Positions 1-8,206 of a DNA stretch of 64,000 bases are shown here, piece after piece. The notes beneath the pieces were generated by a model, which was not told the DNA's origin, did no database searches, and saw only the letters and a list, made by a program, of their open reading frames with translations. A program made the translations under genes and the position numbers. The stretch's first letter is position 1, and every line of letters starts with the position of its first letter. The stretch comes from JAKFYM01 sp964416595 (GTDB taxonomy: Bacteria > Bdellovibrionota > UBA1018 > CAIPTA01), in assembly GCA_964416595.1 (NCBI GenBank), contig CAYQES010000007.1:42490-106489 (forward strand). Direction: 5' to 3'.

Positions 1-108
1 GGCCAAGAGGTTTTTCTTACTGCCAATGCCAGTGAGCAGAAAGTTTATGTGGTTACTTTTCAAGAAGGAAAAAAGGGTTTCACGGTACATTTGTTTGAGA
101 GAAGGTAG
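1..108 (+). CDS. C-terminal end of a cut-off gene, unknown product
   Basis: An open frame enters from the left edge and reads 35 codons to a TAG at 106-108, ending with ...GFTVHLFERR. It has no internal stop and a composition like a real protein tail (alternating polar and hydrophobic residues, beta-rich). The start lies outside the window, so neither the length nor the family can be judged. The next 216 bases to the following gene hold no convincing gene. Confidence 0.45.
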   Translation, partial: GQEVFLTANASEQKVYVVTFQEGKKGFTVHLFERR

Positions 109-324
109 CCTTCAAAACCACTGTTCTTTTTAGCTTGGATAAAAAATAGAAATTTTTAAGTAAAATCAAATGGATGGCTGGTATGTGGGCTAATGGATTT
201 TCCTTGCCCGAAATCACGCGGCGCATTATATTGCTGGCAAAGCTGCGATCCAACAAATCCAAAAGATTTTTTCTGAGGCTAGCCCATGGGACAGCTTTGC
301 TCGGTAAATTAATAAGGAAATCCG

Positions 325-846
325 ATGAAAACCCTGCTTGTTTTTTTAGCTCTTTTTTACTCTTTTTCTGCCGAAGCGAAAATAGTTTGGAACTATCGCT
401 TAGAGCCAACGGATAAAATCTTGGGCGGCAAAGTAAAGATTTCTGAAATCGAAACGAAACAGGGCTATCGCCAAATTAAGTTCAAATACAAAATGCAAAC
501 TGTGGTGGGTTATAAGGAATCGTGGCTGCCTTATAATTTTCCACAGAAAATATTTGATCGTGAATATCTACTGAGCCTACCGTTAAAAATTGAAACCCAT
601 GTGGGTAGCTATCCCCATGGCTGGGAAGCCTGGAGCGAAAGCTTTCGCATCATCCGTGAAACTCCCGTGGGGGGCGTGGAAAGTTTTCGGTTGCGCACCA
701 AAAATAATAAAAACAAAGAAACCAATGAATTCCGCATTTTTGTGAATCCCGCTGAGGACGCCTGGAGCCGGATTGAGTTCACGGTGATGATGGGTGGTTA
801 TCAAGTGCAGATTTTTGGTGATCTAGAAGACGTAGTAGATGAATAG
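325..846 (+). CDS. exported protein of unknown function
   Basis: The 173-residue product starts with a clear signal peptide (MKTLLVFLALFYSFSAEA, cleavage after about residue 18), so it is probably periplasmic or outer-membrane associated. The rest is rich in beta-forming residues, with Trp/Tyr/Phe spread throughout, and has no cysteine or membrane segment after the signal. An AAGGA ribosome binding site sits 6 bases before the ATG. It converges with the DUF493 gene, with 2 bases between the stops. I do not recognise the family. It may bind a ligand or the envelope, but nothing in the sequence shows which. Confidence 0.7.
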   Translation: MKTLLVFLALFYSFSAEAKIVWNYRLEPTDKILGGKVKISEIETKQGYRQIKFKYKMQTVVGYKESWLPYNFPQKIFDREYLLSLPLKIETHVGSYPHGWEAWSESFRIIRETPVGGVESFRLRTKNNKNKETNEFRIFVNPAEDAWSRIEFTVMMGGYQVQIFGDLEDVVDE

Positions 847-848
847 CT

Positions 849-1106
849 CTAGAGAGCGATCACGCCTTTAATCGTTTTTACTTTCGCGTAAATTAAAAGC
901 ACCTCATTCGCCGATCCCATGGCGCAATGAAATGTATAAGCCAAATATTTATTACCACTGGAGGGTTTCACCTCGGTGCGCTCCGCAGGTGGCATTAGTG
1001 CCTCTAGGGCTTTGCCTTGGTCCGCGGGTACAATGAACTTAAAAGGATAAAGGCTTGGCCAACTATGAACCTCATTGAGCATTTTTAGGAATTTTTGGTT
1101 TCCCAT
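849..1106 (-). CDS. DUF493 (YbeD-like) small protein
   Basis: The 85-residue product matches the YbeD/DUF493 pattern: a short ferredoxin-like fold with 'FKFIVPA' in the first strand and the family's 'KPSSGNKYLAYTFH' segment around residues 47-60. YbeD of E. coli is thought to be a small regulatory or ACT-like domain protein, but its role is not settled. The gene lies 21 bases downstream of pstB on the same strand and is probably the last gene of the phosphate operon. It sits where phoU is found in many operons, but it is not PhoU-like. Confidence 0.75.
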   Translation of the reverse strand: MGNQKFLKMLNEVHSWPSLYPFKFIVPADQGKALEALMPPAERTEVKPSSGNKYLAYTFHCAMGSANEVLLIYAKVKTIKGVIAL

Positions 1107-1127
1107 GCGTACTGGCTATACCAGAAA

Positions 1128-1907
1128 TTAGCCGAATCTGCCCGTGATGTAGTCTTCCGTGAGTTTTTGGGAAGGGGTGGTGAAGATTTTCTCTGTGCGA
1201 TCAAATTCCACGAGTTCGCCCATATACATAAAGGCCGTATAATCGCTAATACGACCAGCCTGTTGCATATTATGGGTTACAATTAAAATGGTTACGTTTT
1301 TCTTGAGCTCGGTCACAAGCTCTTCCACCCGGGCCGTAGCGATAGGATCCAATGCCGAGGTAGGCTCGTCGAACAAAAGAATTTCTGGTTCATTGGCTAG
1401 GGCTCGGGCGATGCAAAGTCGCTGTAATTGGCCGCCAGAGAGGTTAAAGGCTAGTCCGTGGAGGCGATCCTTTACTTCGTCCCACAGGGCGGCTCCCCTC
1501 AAGGCCTTTTCTATTTTTTCGTCCAGGATGGAGCGGCGATTTACGCCTCGAACGCGCAGGCCATAGGCTACGTTTTCATAAATGGATTTTGGAAAAGGAT
1601 TGGGTTTTTGGAACACCATGCCGATGCGCATGCGCACCTCGATCGGATCCACACTGCGGCTTATGATATTCAAATTTTCCGGGAAGAGGGTGATTTCACC
1701 CTCGTAGCGATTGCCGGGATATAAATCATGCATGCGATTAAAGCAGCGTAGGAAGGTGGTTTTTCCGCAGCCAGAAGGGCCAATCAGAGCCGTAACCCGG
1801 TTTTCAGCGGCTTTAAGATTGATGCTTTTGAGGGCTTGCACTTTACCGTAATAGAAGGAAAGATTTTTGCTCTCCGCCTTCACCTTTTCGATTTCTTTTA
1901 TCGGCAT
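1128..1907 (-). CDS. pstB: phosphate ABC transporter ATP-binding protein PstB
   Basis: A 259-residue cytoplasmic ATPase that powers high-affinity phosphate import through PstCA. Walker A (GPSGCGKT) is at residues 43-50, followed by the PstB-typical 'FLRCFNRMHDL', the Q-loop in 'GMVFQKPNPFPKSIYENVAYG', the signature 'LSGGQLQR', Walker B 'LLFDEPTSALDP' and the switch His in 'IVTHNMQQA'. These segments are specific enough to name PstB rather than a generic ABC ATPase. The start has a GAGGAAA ribosome binding site. The gene follows pstA by 10 bases and is co-transcribed with it. Confidence 0.97.
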   Translation of the reverse strand: MPIKEIEKVKAESKNLSFYYGKVQALKSINLKAAENRVTALIGPSGCGKTTFLRCFNRMHDLYPGNRYEGEITLFPENLNIISRSVDPIEVRMRIGMVFQKPNPFPKSIYENVAYGLRVRGVNRRSILDEKIEKALRGAALWDEVKDRLHGLAFNLSGGQLQRLCIARALANEPEILLFDEPTSALDPIATARVEELVTELKKNVTILIVTHNMQQAGRISDYTAFMYMGELVEFDRTEKIFTTPSQKLTEDYITGRFG

Positions 1908-1917
1908 AGTTTCCTCT

Positions 1918-2841
1918 TCACCATTTAATCCGTTTACGGAAGTGGTATCGCAAATAAATTGCCAAAGCGTTCATAGAAAGGGTCATTCCCAGGAGCACCA
2001 CGCCGGCGGCAGCGGCATTCACGTGGAACTCCTGTTGCGGTCGGGAAACCCAATTGAACATCTGAATGGGCATCACTGTAAAGGGAGAATGGATCCAGTC
2101 CATGTTTACAAAAGGCGGAGCTACAGAAAAGGGCGTGGGTGGCAAGAAAGCGATGAAAGTAAGGGCGCCAATGGTAATAAGTGGAGCCGTTTCACCAATG
2201 GCCCGAGACAGGGCAATCACTACGCCTGTAAGAATACCGCCCGTGGAATAAGGTAAAACATGGTGCTGCACCGTTTGCCATTTTGTAGCACCCACGGCCA
2301 TGGCCGCTTCCCGAATTGGGGAGGGAATGGTGCGAATGGCTTCCCGGGTGGCTGTGATCACAATGGGCAAAATCAAAAGTGCTAGGGTGAGGCCCGCGGT
2401 GAGAATGCTCGCACCAAAACCAAATTTATACACAAAGATGCCTAAGGCCATCAGGCCAAACACGATCGAAGGAACCCCAGCTAAATTGGTGATATTGATT
2501 TCGATCATGGCCGTGAGGAAGTTTTTCTTGGCGTATTCCTCTAAATACACACCGGCGGCCACACCAATTGGAATCGCGGTGCCGGCTGTTACTAGCATCA
2601 CAAGAGTGCTACCTACCCAGGCAGAAAGGATGCCCGCTTGGTCCGGAAAGCGGGAGGGAAAGGAGAGCAGGAATTGGCTAGAAATGCGAGGTACGCCATC
2701 GGTGGCTAGGTCGATAATGAGAGCGCCTAAAGTGATAATGGAGCAAAATAAGCAAAGTAGGCCTAAAAGAGCGAAGAAAAAATCCCGCAGCTTGTGCTTC
2801 GCGACCATTGCTTTTAGGGCTTTGGCTTCAGATTGATTCAT
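1918..2841 (-). CDS. pstA: phosphate ABC transporter permease PstA
   Basis: A 307-residue inner-membrane permease with about six membrane segments. It carries the binding-protein-dependent transport signature: 'EEYAKKNFLTAMIEINITNLAGVPSIV' type text, then 'REAAMAVGATKWQTVQHHVLP' as the EAA loop that contacts PstB, then 'ALSRAIGETAPLITIGA'. PstA pairs with PstC to form the phosphate channel. Its ATG overlaps the pstC stop by one base (TAATG), which indicates translational coupling. Confidence 0.96.
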   Translation of the reverse strand: MNQSEAKALKAMVAKHKLRDFFFALLGLLCLFCSIITLGALIIDLATDGVPRISSQFLLSFPSRFPDQAGILSAWVGSTLVMLVTAGTAIPIGVAAGVYLEEYAKKNFLTAMIEINITNLAGVPSIVFGLMALGIFVYKFGFGASILTAGLTLALLILPIVITATREAIRTIPSPIREAAMAVGATKWQTVQHHVLPYSTGGILTGVVIALSRAIGETAPLITIGALTFIAFLPPTPFSVAPPFVNMDWIHSPFTVMPIQMFNWVSRPQQEFHVNAAAAGVVLLGMTLSMNALAIYLRYHFRKRIKW

Positions 2842-3737
2842 TAGTACTGCTCCCGAAATTTTTTACGGAATAAATAGCCTGCGATATTAAAAAAGAAAGT
2901 GAGAAGCAAAAGAACGAGGCCGGCGGCGAAAATCGACTGATAGCCAATCGAATCATGGGGCAAATCCCCCAGAGAAACTTGCACGATATAAGCCGTGATA
3001 GTGGCCGCGGGTTGAGCGGGGTTTAAAGTGAAATTAGGCTGCATGCCGGCAGCAATGGCTACCACCATAGTTTCGCCAATGGCCCGGGAAATTCCTAAAA
3101 TATAGGCGGAAGTAATGCCGGAAAGGGCCCCGGGCATCACCACGCGCACGGCAGTTTGGAATTTGGTGGAGCCCATGGCGTAGGCGCCTTCGCGCATTTG
3201 CATAGGCACAGCGCGCATAGCATCTTCACTCAACGAGCTAATATAGGGCACGATCATAATGCCGATCACGAGGCCTGCGCTCAGCATATTGAAGCCCGGT
3301 AGATCGGGATAAATTTTCTGTAAAAGCGGAGTCACAAAAAGTAGGGCGAAGTAGCCGTACACTACAGTGGGCACAGCCGCTAAAAGCTCCAGCATGGGTT
3401 TAATCACTTCGCGAAAGCGATTGGGCGCATATTCGCTAAGATAAATGGCAGAGATAGTTCCTACGGGCACAGCAAAAAGAAGCGCCACTAAGGTAGTGAT
3501 CAGGGTGCCACAAAGAAGAGGCAAGATTCCGTATTTAGGATTGGCAAAAAGAGGAGTCCATTCTTTTTCCGTGAAGAACTCGATCAACGAAACGATTTTG
3601 AAAAAAGGCAGGGATTCAAACACCAGAGTAAACACAATGCCTGCCGTGGCCACAATGGCCAGGCAGGCAGAGAGAAGTAAAAAAAGCTCAATACAGGCTT
3701 CTTTTGCTCGCATTATATAAGAACGGTTATTGAGCAT
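2841..3737 (-). CDS. pstC: phosphate ABC transporter permease PstC
   Basis: A 298-residue inner-membrane permease, the partner of PstA. It has an N-terminal membrane helix (about 15-40), five further helices, the EAA-loop segment 'REGAYAMGSTKFQTAVRVVMP' and the PstC-typical 'ISRAIGETMVVAIAAGMQPN'. PstC is usually 300-320 residues, so this one is full length. It starts one base after the pstS stop and overlaps pstA by one base. The order pstS-C-A-B is standard. Confidence 0.96.
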   Translation of the reverse strand: MLNNRSYIMRAKEACIELFLLLSACLAIVATAGIVFTLVFESLPFFKIVSLIEFFTEKEWTPLFANPKYGILPLLCGTLITTLVALLFAVPVGTISAIYLSEYAPNRFREVIKPMLELLAAVPTVVYGYFALLFVTPLLQKIYPDLPGFNMLSAGLVIGIMIVPYISSLSEDAMRAVPMQMREGAYAMGSTKFQTAVRVVMPGALSGITSAYILGISRAIGETMVVAIAAGMQPNFTLNPAQPAATITAYIVQVSLGDLPHDSIGYQSIFAAGLVLLLLTFFFNIAGYLFRKKFREQY

Positions 3738-3738
3738 C

Positions 3739-4731
3739 TTAGAGAGTGGCTTCTTTCTTCAAGATTTGGTCGATGGTTAAACCCACTTCTGAGTGGCCTC
3801 CAAAAGCCGTTCCCAATTTATTCTTTTTCAAGTGTTCCATGCCTGTTTTATAGGCTTTATCAGGCAGAGGAATGTAGTTCACTTGGCTTACAAGCTCGGA
3901 AGCATTTTTGAGGTAGAATTCCACAAACTCTTTTACCTCAGCTTTTTTGTAAGAATTTTCATTCACATAGATAAAGATTGGGCGAGAGAGGGGGTAGTAG
4001 GATCCATCGATAACGGTTTTTTTCGACGGCAAAACTGCCTGCTGTTTTTTGGGGGCTTTATCGCCGCCCACTACAGCTAAGAGCTTTAACTTGCCTTTAT
4101 TGGATTCGAAGTAAGAAAGCGGCATGAAGCCAAGAGCACCCTTATCGTTGGCTACACCCAACACCAAGGTATTGTCGTCTTCGCTGGCCGTGTAATCGCC
4201 CCGGGAAGCTTTTGCTTTGCCTGTTACGGCTTCTGTGAAGTAGTCGAAGGTTCCGGAATCAGCGCCGGCGCCATAGAGTTTGAGTTCTTGGTCAGGCCAC
4301 TTAGCGTTTACTTGATTCCATTTCTTGATCTTGCCTTGGGCTTCGGGCTCCCACATTTTTTTCAATTCATCCACCGTTACGGAACTGATCCAGGTAGCTT
4401 TCGGGTTTACCACCACGGCGATAGCGTCGAAACCCACGGGTAGTTCAAAATATTTCACATTAGTTTTACGGCACTCTTCCATTTCTTTACTTAAAATAGG
4501 GCGGGAAGCATTTTGCACGTCGGTTTCATTGCGGCAGAATTTTTTAAATCCGCCCCCAGTGCCGGAGATCCCTACGGTGAGTTGTACGGTACCTTTTTTG
4601 GTTTTTTGAAATTCTTCGGAAACCGCCTCTGTTACGGGAAATACGGTGCTAGAGCCGTCCGCTTTAATTAGGGTGGGGCTAGCGTGGGCTGTAATAGAAG
4701 CTAGTAAGCTAAAACACACAAGTAAACGCAT
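3739..4731 (-). CDS. pstS: periplasmic phosphate-binding protein PstS
   Basis: A 330-residue solute-binding protein with a cleavable signal peptide (about residues 1-17, ending A-H-A-S) and no lipobox. Phosphate-site segments of the PstS family are visible: 'ADGSSTVFPVTEAVSEEF' near the N terminus, 'VGISGTGGGFKKFCRNETDVQNASRP' and 'YGAGADSGTFDYFTEAV'. It captures phosphate in the periplasm for PstCAB. It is the first gene of a five-gene operon and has a GAAGGAG ribosome binding site. It is probably induced by phosphate shortage as in other bacteria, but I found no convincing Pho box upstream. Confidence 0.96.
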   Translation of the reverse strand: MRLLVCFSLLASITAHASPTLIKADGSSTVFPVTEAVSEEFQKTKKGTVQLTVGISGTGGGFKKFCRNETDVQNASRPILSKEMEECRKTNVKYFELPVGFDAIAVVVNPKATWISSVTVDELKKMWEPEAQGKIKKWNQVNAKWPDQELKLYGAGADSGTFDYFTEAVTGKAKASRGDYTASEDDNTLVLGVANDKGALGFMPLSYFESNKGKLKLLAVVGGDKAPKKQQAVLPSKKTVIDGSYYPLSRPIFIYVNENSYKKAEVKEFVEFYLKNASELVSQVNYIPLPDKAYKTGMEHLKKNKLGTAFGGHSEVGLTIDQILKKEATL

Positions 4732-4981
4732 GGAACAACTCCTTCAATTTTGTAGTTGACTTAAAAGTACTCAACACACTCTAGCCGCTCTGCGCAGAGG
4801 CAATGTCAGATTTCCGTTAGAATTTTAGCAGATAATTGAAATCTTTGAATGTTTTTACTTTTTAATATGGAGCGGGGGGCAAAAAAATAAAATTTATTTA
4901 TATGCGGCTAAAAAAATTAAGTAAGCTTAAAAAGTGAGACGAATCGTGGACTTTTCCTGGAAAGACGGGGGTTTTCCTGGT
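4732..4981. promoter_or_regulatory. divergent intergenic region between pstS and ilvE
   Basis: This AT-rich spacer must hold the promoters of pstS (leftward) and ilvE (rightward). It contains a perfect 12-bp palindrome CTCTGCGCAGAG at 4788-4799 and an inverted repeat GTTGA-N11-TCAAC at 4755-4775 close to the pstS start. The second overlaps the place where the pstS -10 should lie (reading leftward, TTGAGT-N16-CAAAAT is the best I see) and could be an operator. No E. coli-style Pho box is evident. Confidence 0.3.
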
Positions 4982-6058
4982 ATGACTCATAGCCAAATAA
5001 CCATGAAAATTGAGTGTCACCTCACATCAACGCCTCGCGCTAAGACGCCAGCCCAAAATCTAGGGTTTGGGCGCATTTTTTCGGACCATATGTTTTTAAT
5101 GGAGTACGAGGGCGGCCAATGGCGTAAACCCCGGATTGAACCCTATGGCCCCTTAAGCCTGGAGCCCGGAGCCTGCGTTTTGCATTATGCCCAGTGTTTG
5201 TTCGAGGGGATGAAGGCCTTTCGTAGGGGAGATAAAGTGCGCCTATTCCGGCCTGAGTTCCATGCTCAGCGAATGGTGGGGGGGGCCAAGCGCCTTTGCA
5301 TGCCTGTAGTCCCTGAAGAAATATTTTTAGAGGCCATTCGAACCTTGGTAAGGGTGGATTCTGGCTGGGTGCCTGATGCCCGGGGGGCAGCTTTATACCT
5401 ACGCCCTACCCTGATTGGCACCGAATCCTTTCTGGGTGTGCGGCCCGCAGAGAAATACCTCTTTTTTGTGATCACCAGCCCCGTGGGTGCCTACTATACG
5501 GAAGGCTTTAGCCCCGTGAAAATTTGGGTGGAAGAAGAGTTTATTCGGGCGGCTCCCGGCGGCTTAGGTGCTATTAAAGCAGGGGCTAACTATGCGGCTA
5601 GTCTCTCGGCCTCTGTGCAGGCCAAAGCCAAAGGATTTTCCCAGGTGCTATGGTTAGATGCTTTGGAGCGCAAAAATGTGGAAGAAGTGGGCACGATGAA
5701 TGTTTTCTTCCGCCTTAAAAACGAAGTAGTTACCCCGCCGTTAACGGGCACGATTTTAAATGGGGCTACTCGGGATTGCGTGATCCAGCTATTACGGGAT
5801 TGGAAAATTCCTGTAAAAGAGCGCGCCATTTCCTTGGAGGAAATAACTAGCGCTTATGACCGGGGTGAGCTGCTGGAAGTGTTTGGTAGCGGAACAGCCG
5901 CAGTGATCTCATCTGTGGGCGAGCTTACAAGCCGTAGCCGCAGCTTAAAGATTTGCCAGGGCAAGGCAGGGGAACTCACCCAGCGCTTATACGATGAGAT
6001 CACAGCCATTCAGTATGGCGATGCGCCCGATCCTCACGGCTGGATCGAAGAAATCTAG
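4982..6058 (+). CDS. ilvE: branched-chain amino acid aminotransferase (fold type IV PLP enzyme)
   Basis: The enzyme transfers the amino group of Leu, Ile and Val to 2-oxoglutarate, the last step of synthesis and first step of breakdown, in the cytoplasm. The sequence fits the ~360-residue BCAT group (Bacillus IlvE/eukaryotic BCAT type): 'FGRIFSDHMFLMEY', 'HYAQCLFEGMKAF', 'GAIKAGANYAASL' with the PLP lysine at residue 199, 'QVLWLDALERKNVEEVGTMN' and 'EVFGSGTAAVISSVGEL'. I chose the ATG at 4982 (358 residues). A GTG at 4934 is in frame but adds 16 residues with no family similarity, and the ATG at 5003 is also possible. A run of eight Gs (5278-5285) lies in the frame. It is functionally linked to the Leu and Val catabolic genes at 37.8-49.7 kb. 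Confidence 0.92.
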   Translation: MTHSQITMKIECHLTSTPRAKTPAQNLGFGRIFSDHMFLMEYEGGQWRKPRIEPYGPLSLEPGACVLHYAQCLFEGMKAFRRGDKVRLFRPEFHAQRMVGGAKRLCMPVVPEEIFLEAIRTLVRVDSGWVPDARGAALYLRPTLIGTESFLGVRPAEKYLFFVITSPVGAYYTEGFSPVKIWVEEEFIRAAPGGLGAIKAGANYAASLSASVQAKAKGFSQVLWLDALERKNVEEVGTMNVFFRLKNEVVTPPLTGTILNGATRDCVIQLLRDWKIPVKERAISLEEITSAYDRGELLEVFGSGTAAVISSVGELTSRSRSLKICQGKAGELTQRLYDEITAIQYGDAPDPHGWIEEI

Positions 6059-6093
6059 CTCCTCTTCTCTAAAACCGTTACAATGCTTTTAGC

Positions 6094-6408
6094 ATGTGGC
6101 GTAAATGCAGTTCTTGCAAAAAACCCATTTCCTTTGAAGCCGAGTATTGGGCGTGCAATGTTTCCACTTGCAATCGCCCCCGCACCTTTTTTTCTTTTTG
6201 TTCCGTGAGCTGTTGGGATGCGCACCTCGGATTGGTGCGCCACCGGGAATCTTGGGCCGAGGAGAAAAAAGCGCCCACGGAAAAAGTATGGCAAAAAGTT
6301 TTGGCAGGCGAAGAAATTTGGCCCCCTAGGCCGGCAAAAGAAAAAGAACCAGAGCCTGCTCCCAAAGTTTCTTCAGGGCCAAAAGTGGTGATTCGGCGAA
6401 AAAGTTAG
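6094..6408 (+). CDS. small cysteine-rich (putative zinc-binding) protein
   Basis: The 104-residue product has a compact N-terminal Cys/His region: CSSC at residues 5-8, then C-N-V-S-T-C, then F-C-S-V-S-C and H-residues at 43 and 50, spaced like a treble-clef or MYND-like zinc site. After residue 55 it is a Glu/Lys/Pro-rich tail that should be disordered and ends in basic residues (VVIRRKS). I recall similar conserved hypothetical proteins only in Bdellovibrio-like genomes, which is family memory and not a search result. Function unknown. It overlaps the following convergent gene by 4 bases. Confidence 0.7.
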   Translation: MWRKCSSCKKPISFEAEYWACNVSTCNRPRTFFSFCSVSCWDAHLGLVRHRESWAEEKKAPTEKVWQKVLAGEEIWPPRPAKEKEPEPAPKVSSGPKVVIRRKS

Positions 6409-7082
6409 TTAGCTGTAGTGGTTTCCACGGGTGTGAGTGGAGCCGGCAATTGAAAGAGCTCGTCAGCCTCGAGGATCCGTTCGCCCTCGGGAGATTTTAA
6501 CCGCAAGCGATCCCATGTGGGGGCGTTGCCTTCCAAGAGAAGGGTAAAGCTTTTATAGCGCAGCATGAATTCTGGGAAGCGCCAGGTTCCATTGCGGTAG
6601 AGGCGCTCCCGGCCGAAGAAAAGAGTTTTGGCAACTACGGGCGAGTTTAGCTTTTTTCCTTTACGGGAAAAACGCTCGGGCCCTTCGCAAAAGAAAATCA
6701 TTTTAGTGGCTGAAAGTTTTACTTTCGTGAATGCAGGGCACGCGAGCTGCCCAATTTTTTTCCACTGGTGATTTTGGCTATCGAACACGTGGAGCATGGG
6801 GCCGTCTTTTTTGGATTCCGCGCTGTGGGTGAGCACAAAAACTTTTTTCTTCTCGGGCACAAGCCCAATCACATCCCGTTGGGAAATTTCTTCGGGGAGC
6901 GGAATGCGGATTCGTTCTCCACCCTGGAAGGGAAAGGTGATTACTTGGGATTCTTTTTTGCCATCGGCTTCTCTTTTTAAGCCTACGTATACAATGCCGC
7001 CATCGTCGTAAAATACGGTGGTGAAGTGAGTTTGGCTAAAGGCGAGTGTAGGAAATAACAAAAGCGCGAAGATCGTTTTCAT
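6405..7082 (-). CDS. exported protein of unknown function, possible beta-propeller fragment
   Basis: The 225-residue product has a signal peptide (MKTIFALLLFPTLAFS, cleavage about residue 16). The mature part is a series of short beta strands with turn motifs such as 'YDDGGIVYVGLKR', 'EKKKVFVLTHSAE' and 'GPMLHVFDSQNHQWKKI', which look like propeller blades. It has two cysteines near the middle. The style resembles the exported protein at 14.7-15.4 kb, but I see no clear homology. It probably works in the periplasm; the role is unknown. Confidence 0.65.
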   Translation of the reverse strand: MKTIFALLLFPTLAFSQTHFTTVFYDDGGIVYVGLKREADGKKESQVITFPFQGGERIRIPLPEEISQRDVIGLVPEKKKVFVLTHSAESKKDGPMLHVFDSQNHQWKKIGQLACPAFTKVKLSATKMIFFCEGPERFSRKGKKLNSPVVAKTLFFGRERLYRNGTWRFPEFMLRYKSFTLLLEGNAPTWDRLRLKSPEGERILEADELFQLPAPLTPVETTTAN

Positions 7083-7162
7083 GGCAGATCTCTACTATAC
7101 CACCGAGAGCTAGGATTTATGAAAGCGAACTTTATTGCATTTGACACACGGAAGGCGGTTAT

Positions 7163-8206
7163 TTATTTCTTAACAGGGCAAAGGCCTTGGCTCGCAAGAG
7201 TCCAAGCGGCCATTTTGTAGAGCACACGAGCGCCCACATTGGCGTCCCATTCCGTTTCACTTGGTGCTACTTCATTTAAATCAAACCCAATGATCGTGCG
7301 GCCTGAACGAGCCACTTCCCCGATGAGCAGCACGGCTTCGTAAAAATCCAAGCCACCCGGCACGGGGGTGCCGGTGCCGGGGCAAAGGCGAGGATCGAGC
7401 CCGTCGATATCAAAACTGATCCAAACTTTAGGTGGCAGATGAGAAACGATTTCTTTGGCCAATGCGTGCCAGGGTGAGCCTTCCGCTTTTCGTTTGGCGA
7501 GATGGAGATCAAAAAAAGTGGTGATGCGGCTCCGGGAATTGTGGATGTAGTTATATTCTTCTTCGCAGAAATCCCGGATCCCCACTTGCACCAATTTTTT
7601 CACTTCCGGAATTTTTTCCATCACGTTGTGCATGATCGAAGCATGGGACCATTGAAACCCTTCATAGGCATTGCGCGTATCCGAATGGGCATCGATATGG
7701 AGAATGCCGAAGTTTTTTTCTTTTGCGGCCTGTGCCTGGATAGCACCAAAGGGAGTGGAATGATCTCCGCCCACGAGACCAATGATTTTACCTGCGTTGA
7801 GGATTCGGGAAGCTTCTTTAAAAACTTCTTCATTTAATTTTTCGCTTAACTCGTTCACCTTAGCCAAGGCTTTTTTAAGCTTCGGGTTTTTAGCTTTTCC
7901 ATCAGCCTTGATCACCATCTGAGCTGCGGCTTTTGCTTCCCGATTCCAACGAAGAATTTTGGAGGAAATCGGCAGCATGAATTGGCCCGCTTCGTAGGGT
8001 TTTTCTACCTCGAGATCAAAAAGATCCAATTGGTAACTTGCCTCGAGAATGGCGGCGGGGCCCTTTGAGGTGCCGCCGCCATAAGAAGTGGTGGCTTCCC
8101 AGGGCACGGGCAGATAAATCAGTTTGGATTCATTAAAATCATAGGGCAGGCCGAAAATGCCTGCGTCCGTATTGGCGGCGCCGTTGGGATCAAACTGTGT
8201 GCTCAT
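7163..8206 (-). CDS. speB: agmatinase/arginase-family ureohydrolase
   Basis: The binuclear-manganese ureohydrolase motifs are all present: 'GLVGGDHSTPFG', 'ILHIDAHSDTRNAYEG' and 'WISFDIDGLDPRLCPGTGTPVPGG'. The family splits agmatine, arginine or related guanidino compounds into urea and an amine. The motif style fits agmatinase (SpeB) best, but substrate cannot be read with certainty. At 347 residues it is about 40 longer than E. coli SpeB, mainly from a Lys/Ala-rich helical insert around residues 85-135 between the substrate-entry strand and the first metal motif. Its ATG overlaps the stop of the upstream M3 peptidase (ATGA), so the two are translated together. Confidence 0.85.
   Translation of the reverse strand: MSTQFDPNGAANTDAGIFGLPYDFNESKLIYLPVPWEATTSYGGGTSKGPAAILEASYQLDLFDLEVEKPYEAGQFMLPISSKILRWNREAKAAAQMVIKADGKAKNPKLKKALAKVNELSEKLNEEVFKEASRILNAGKIIGLVGGDHSTPFGAIQAQAAKEKNFGILHIDAHSDTRNAYEGFQWSHASIMHNVMEKIPEVKKLVQVGIRDFCEEEYNYIHNSRSRITTFFDLHLAKRKAEGSPWHALAKEIVSHLPPKVWISFDIDGLDPRLCPGTGTPVPGGLDFYEAVLLIGEVARSGRTIIGFDLNEVAPSETEWDANVGARVLYKMAAWTLASQGLCPVKK

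Noticed and set aside
174..416. An 80-codon plus-strand frame, and shorter frames in 109-324
   Set aside because: It overlaps the exported protein gene with a good ribosome binding site, has no ribosome binding site itself and reads like non-coding translation. A short frame ending SPWDSFAR in the same stretch has no start codon and could at most be a gene remnant.
4732..4933. A Pho box before pstS
   Set aside because: No pair of CTGTCAT-like direct repeats with 11-bp spacing was found; only palindromes of unknown meaning.
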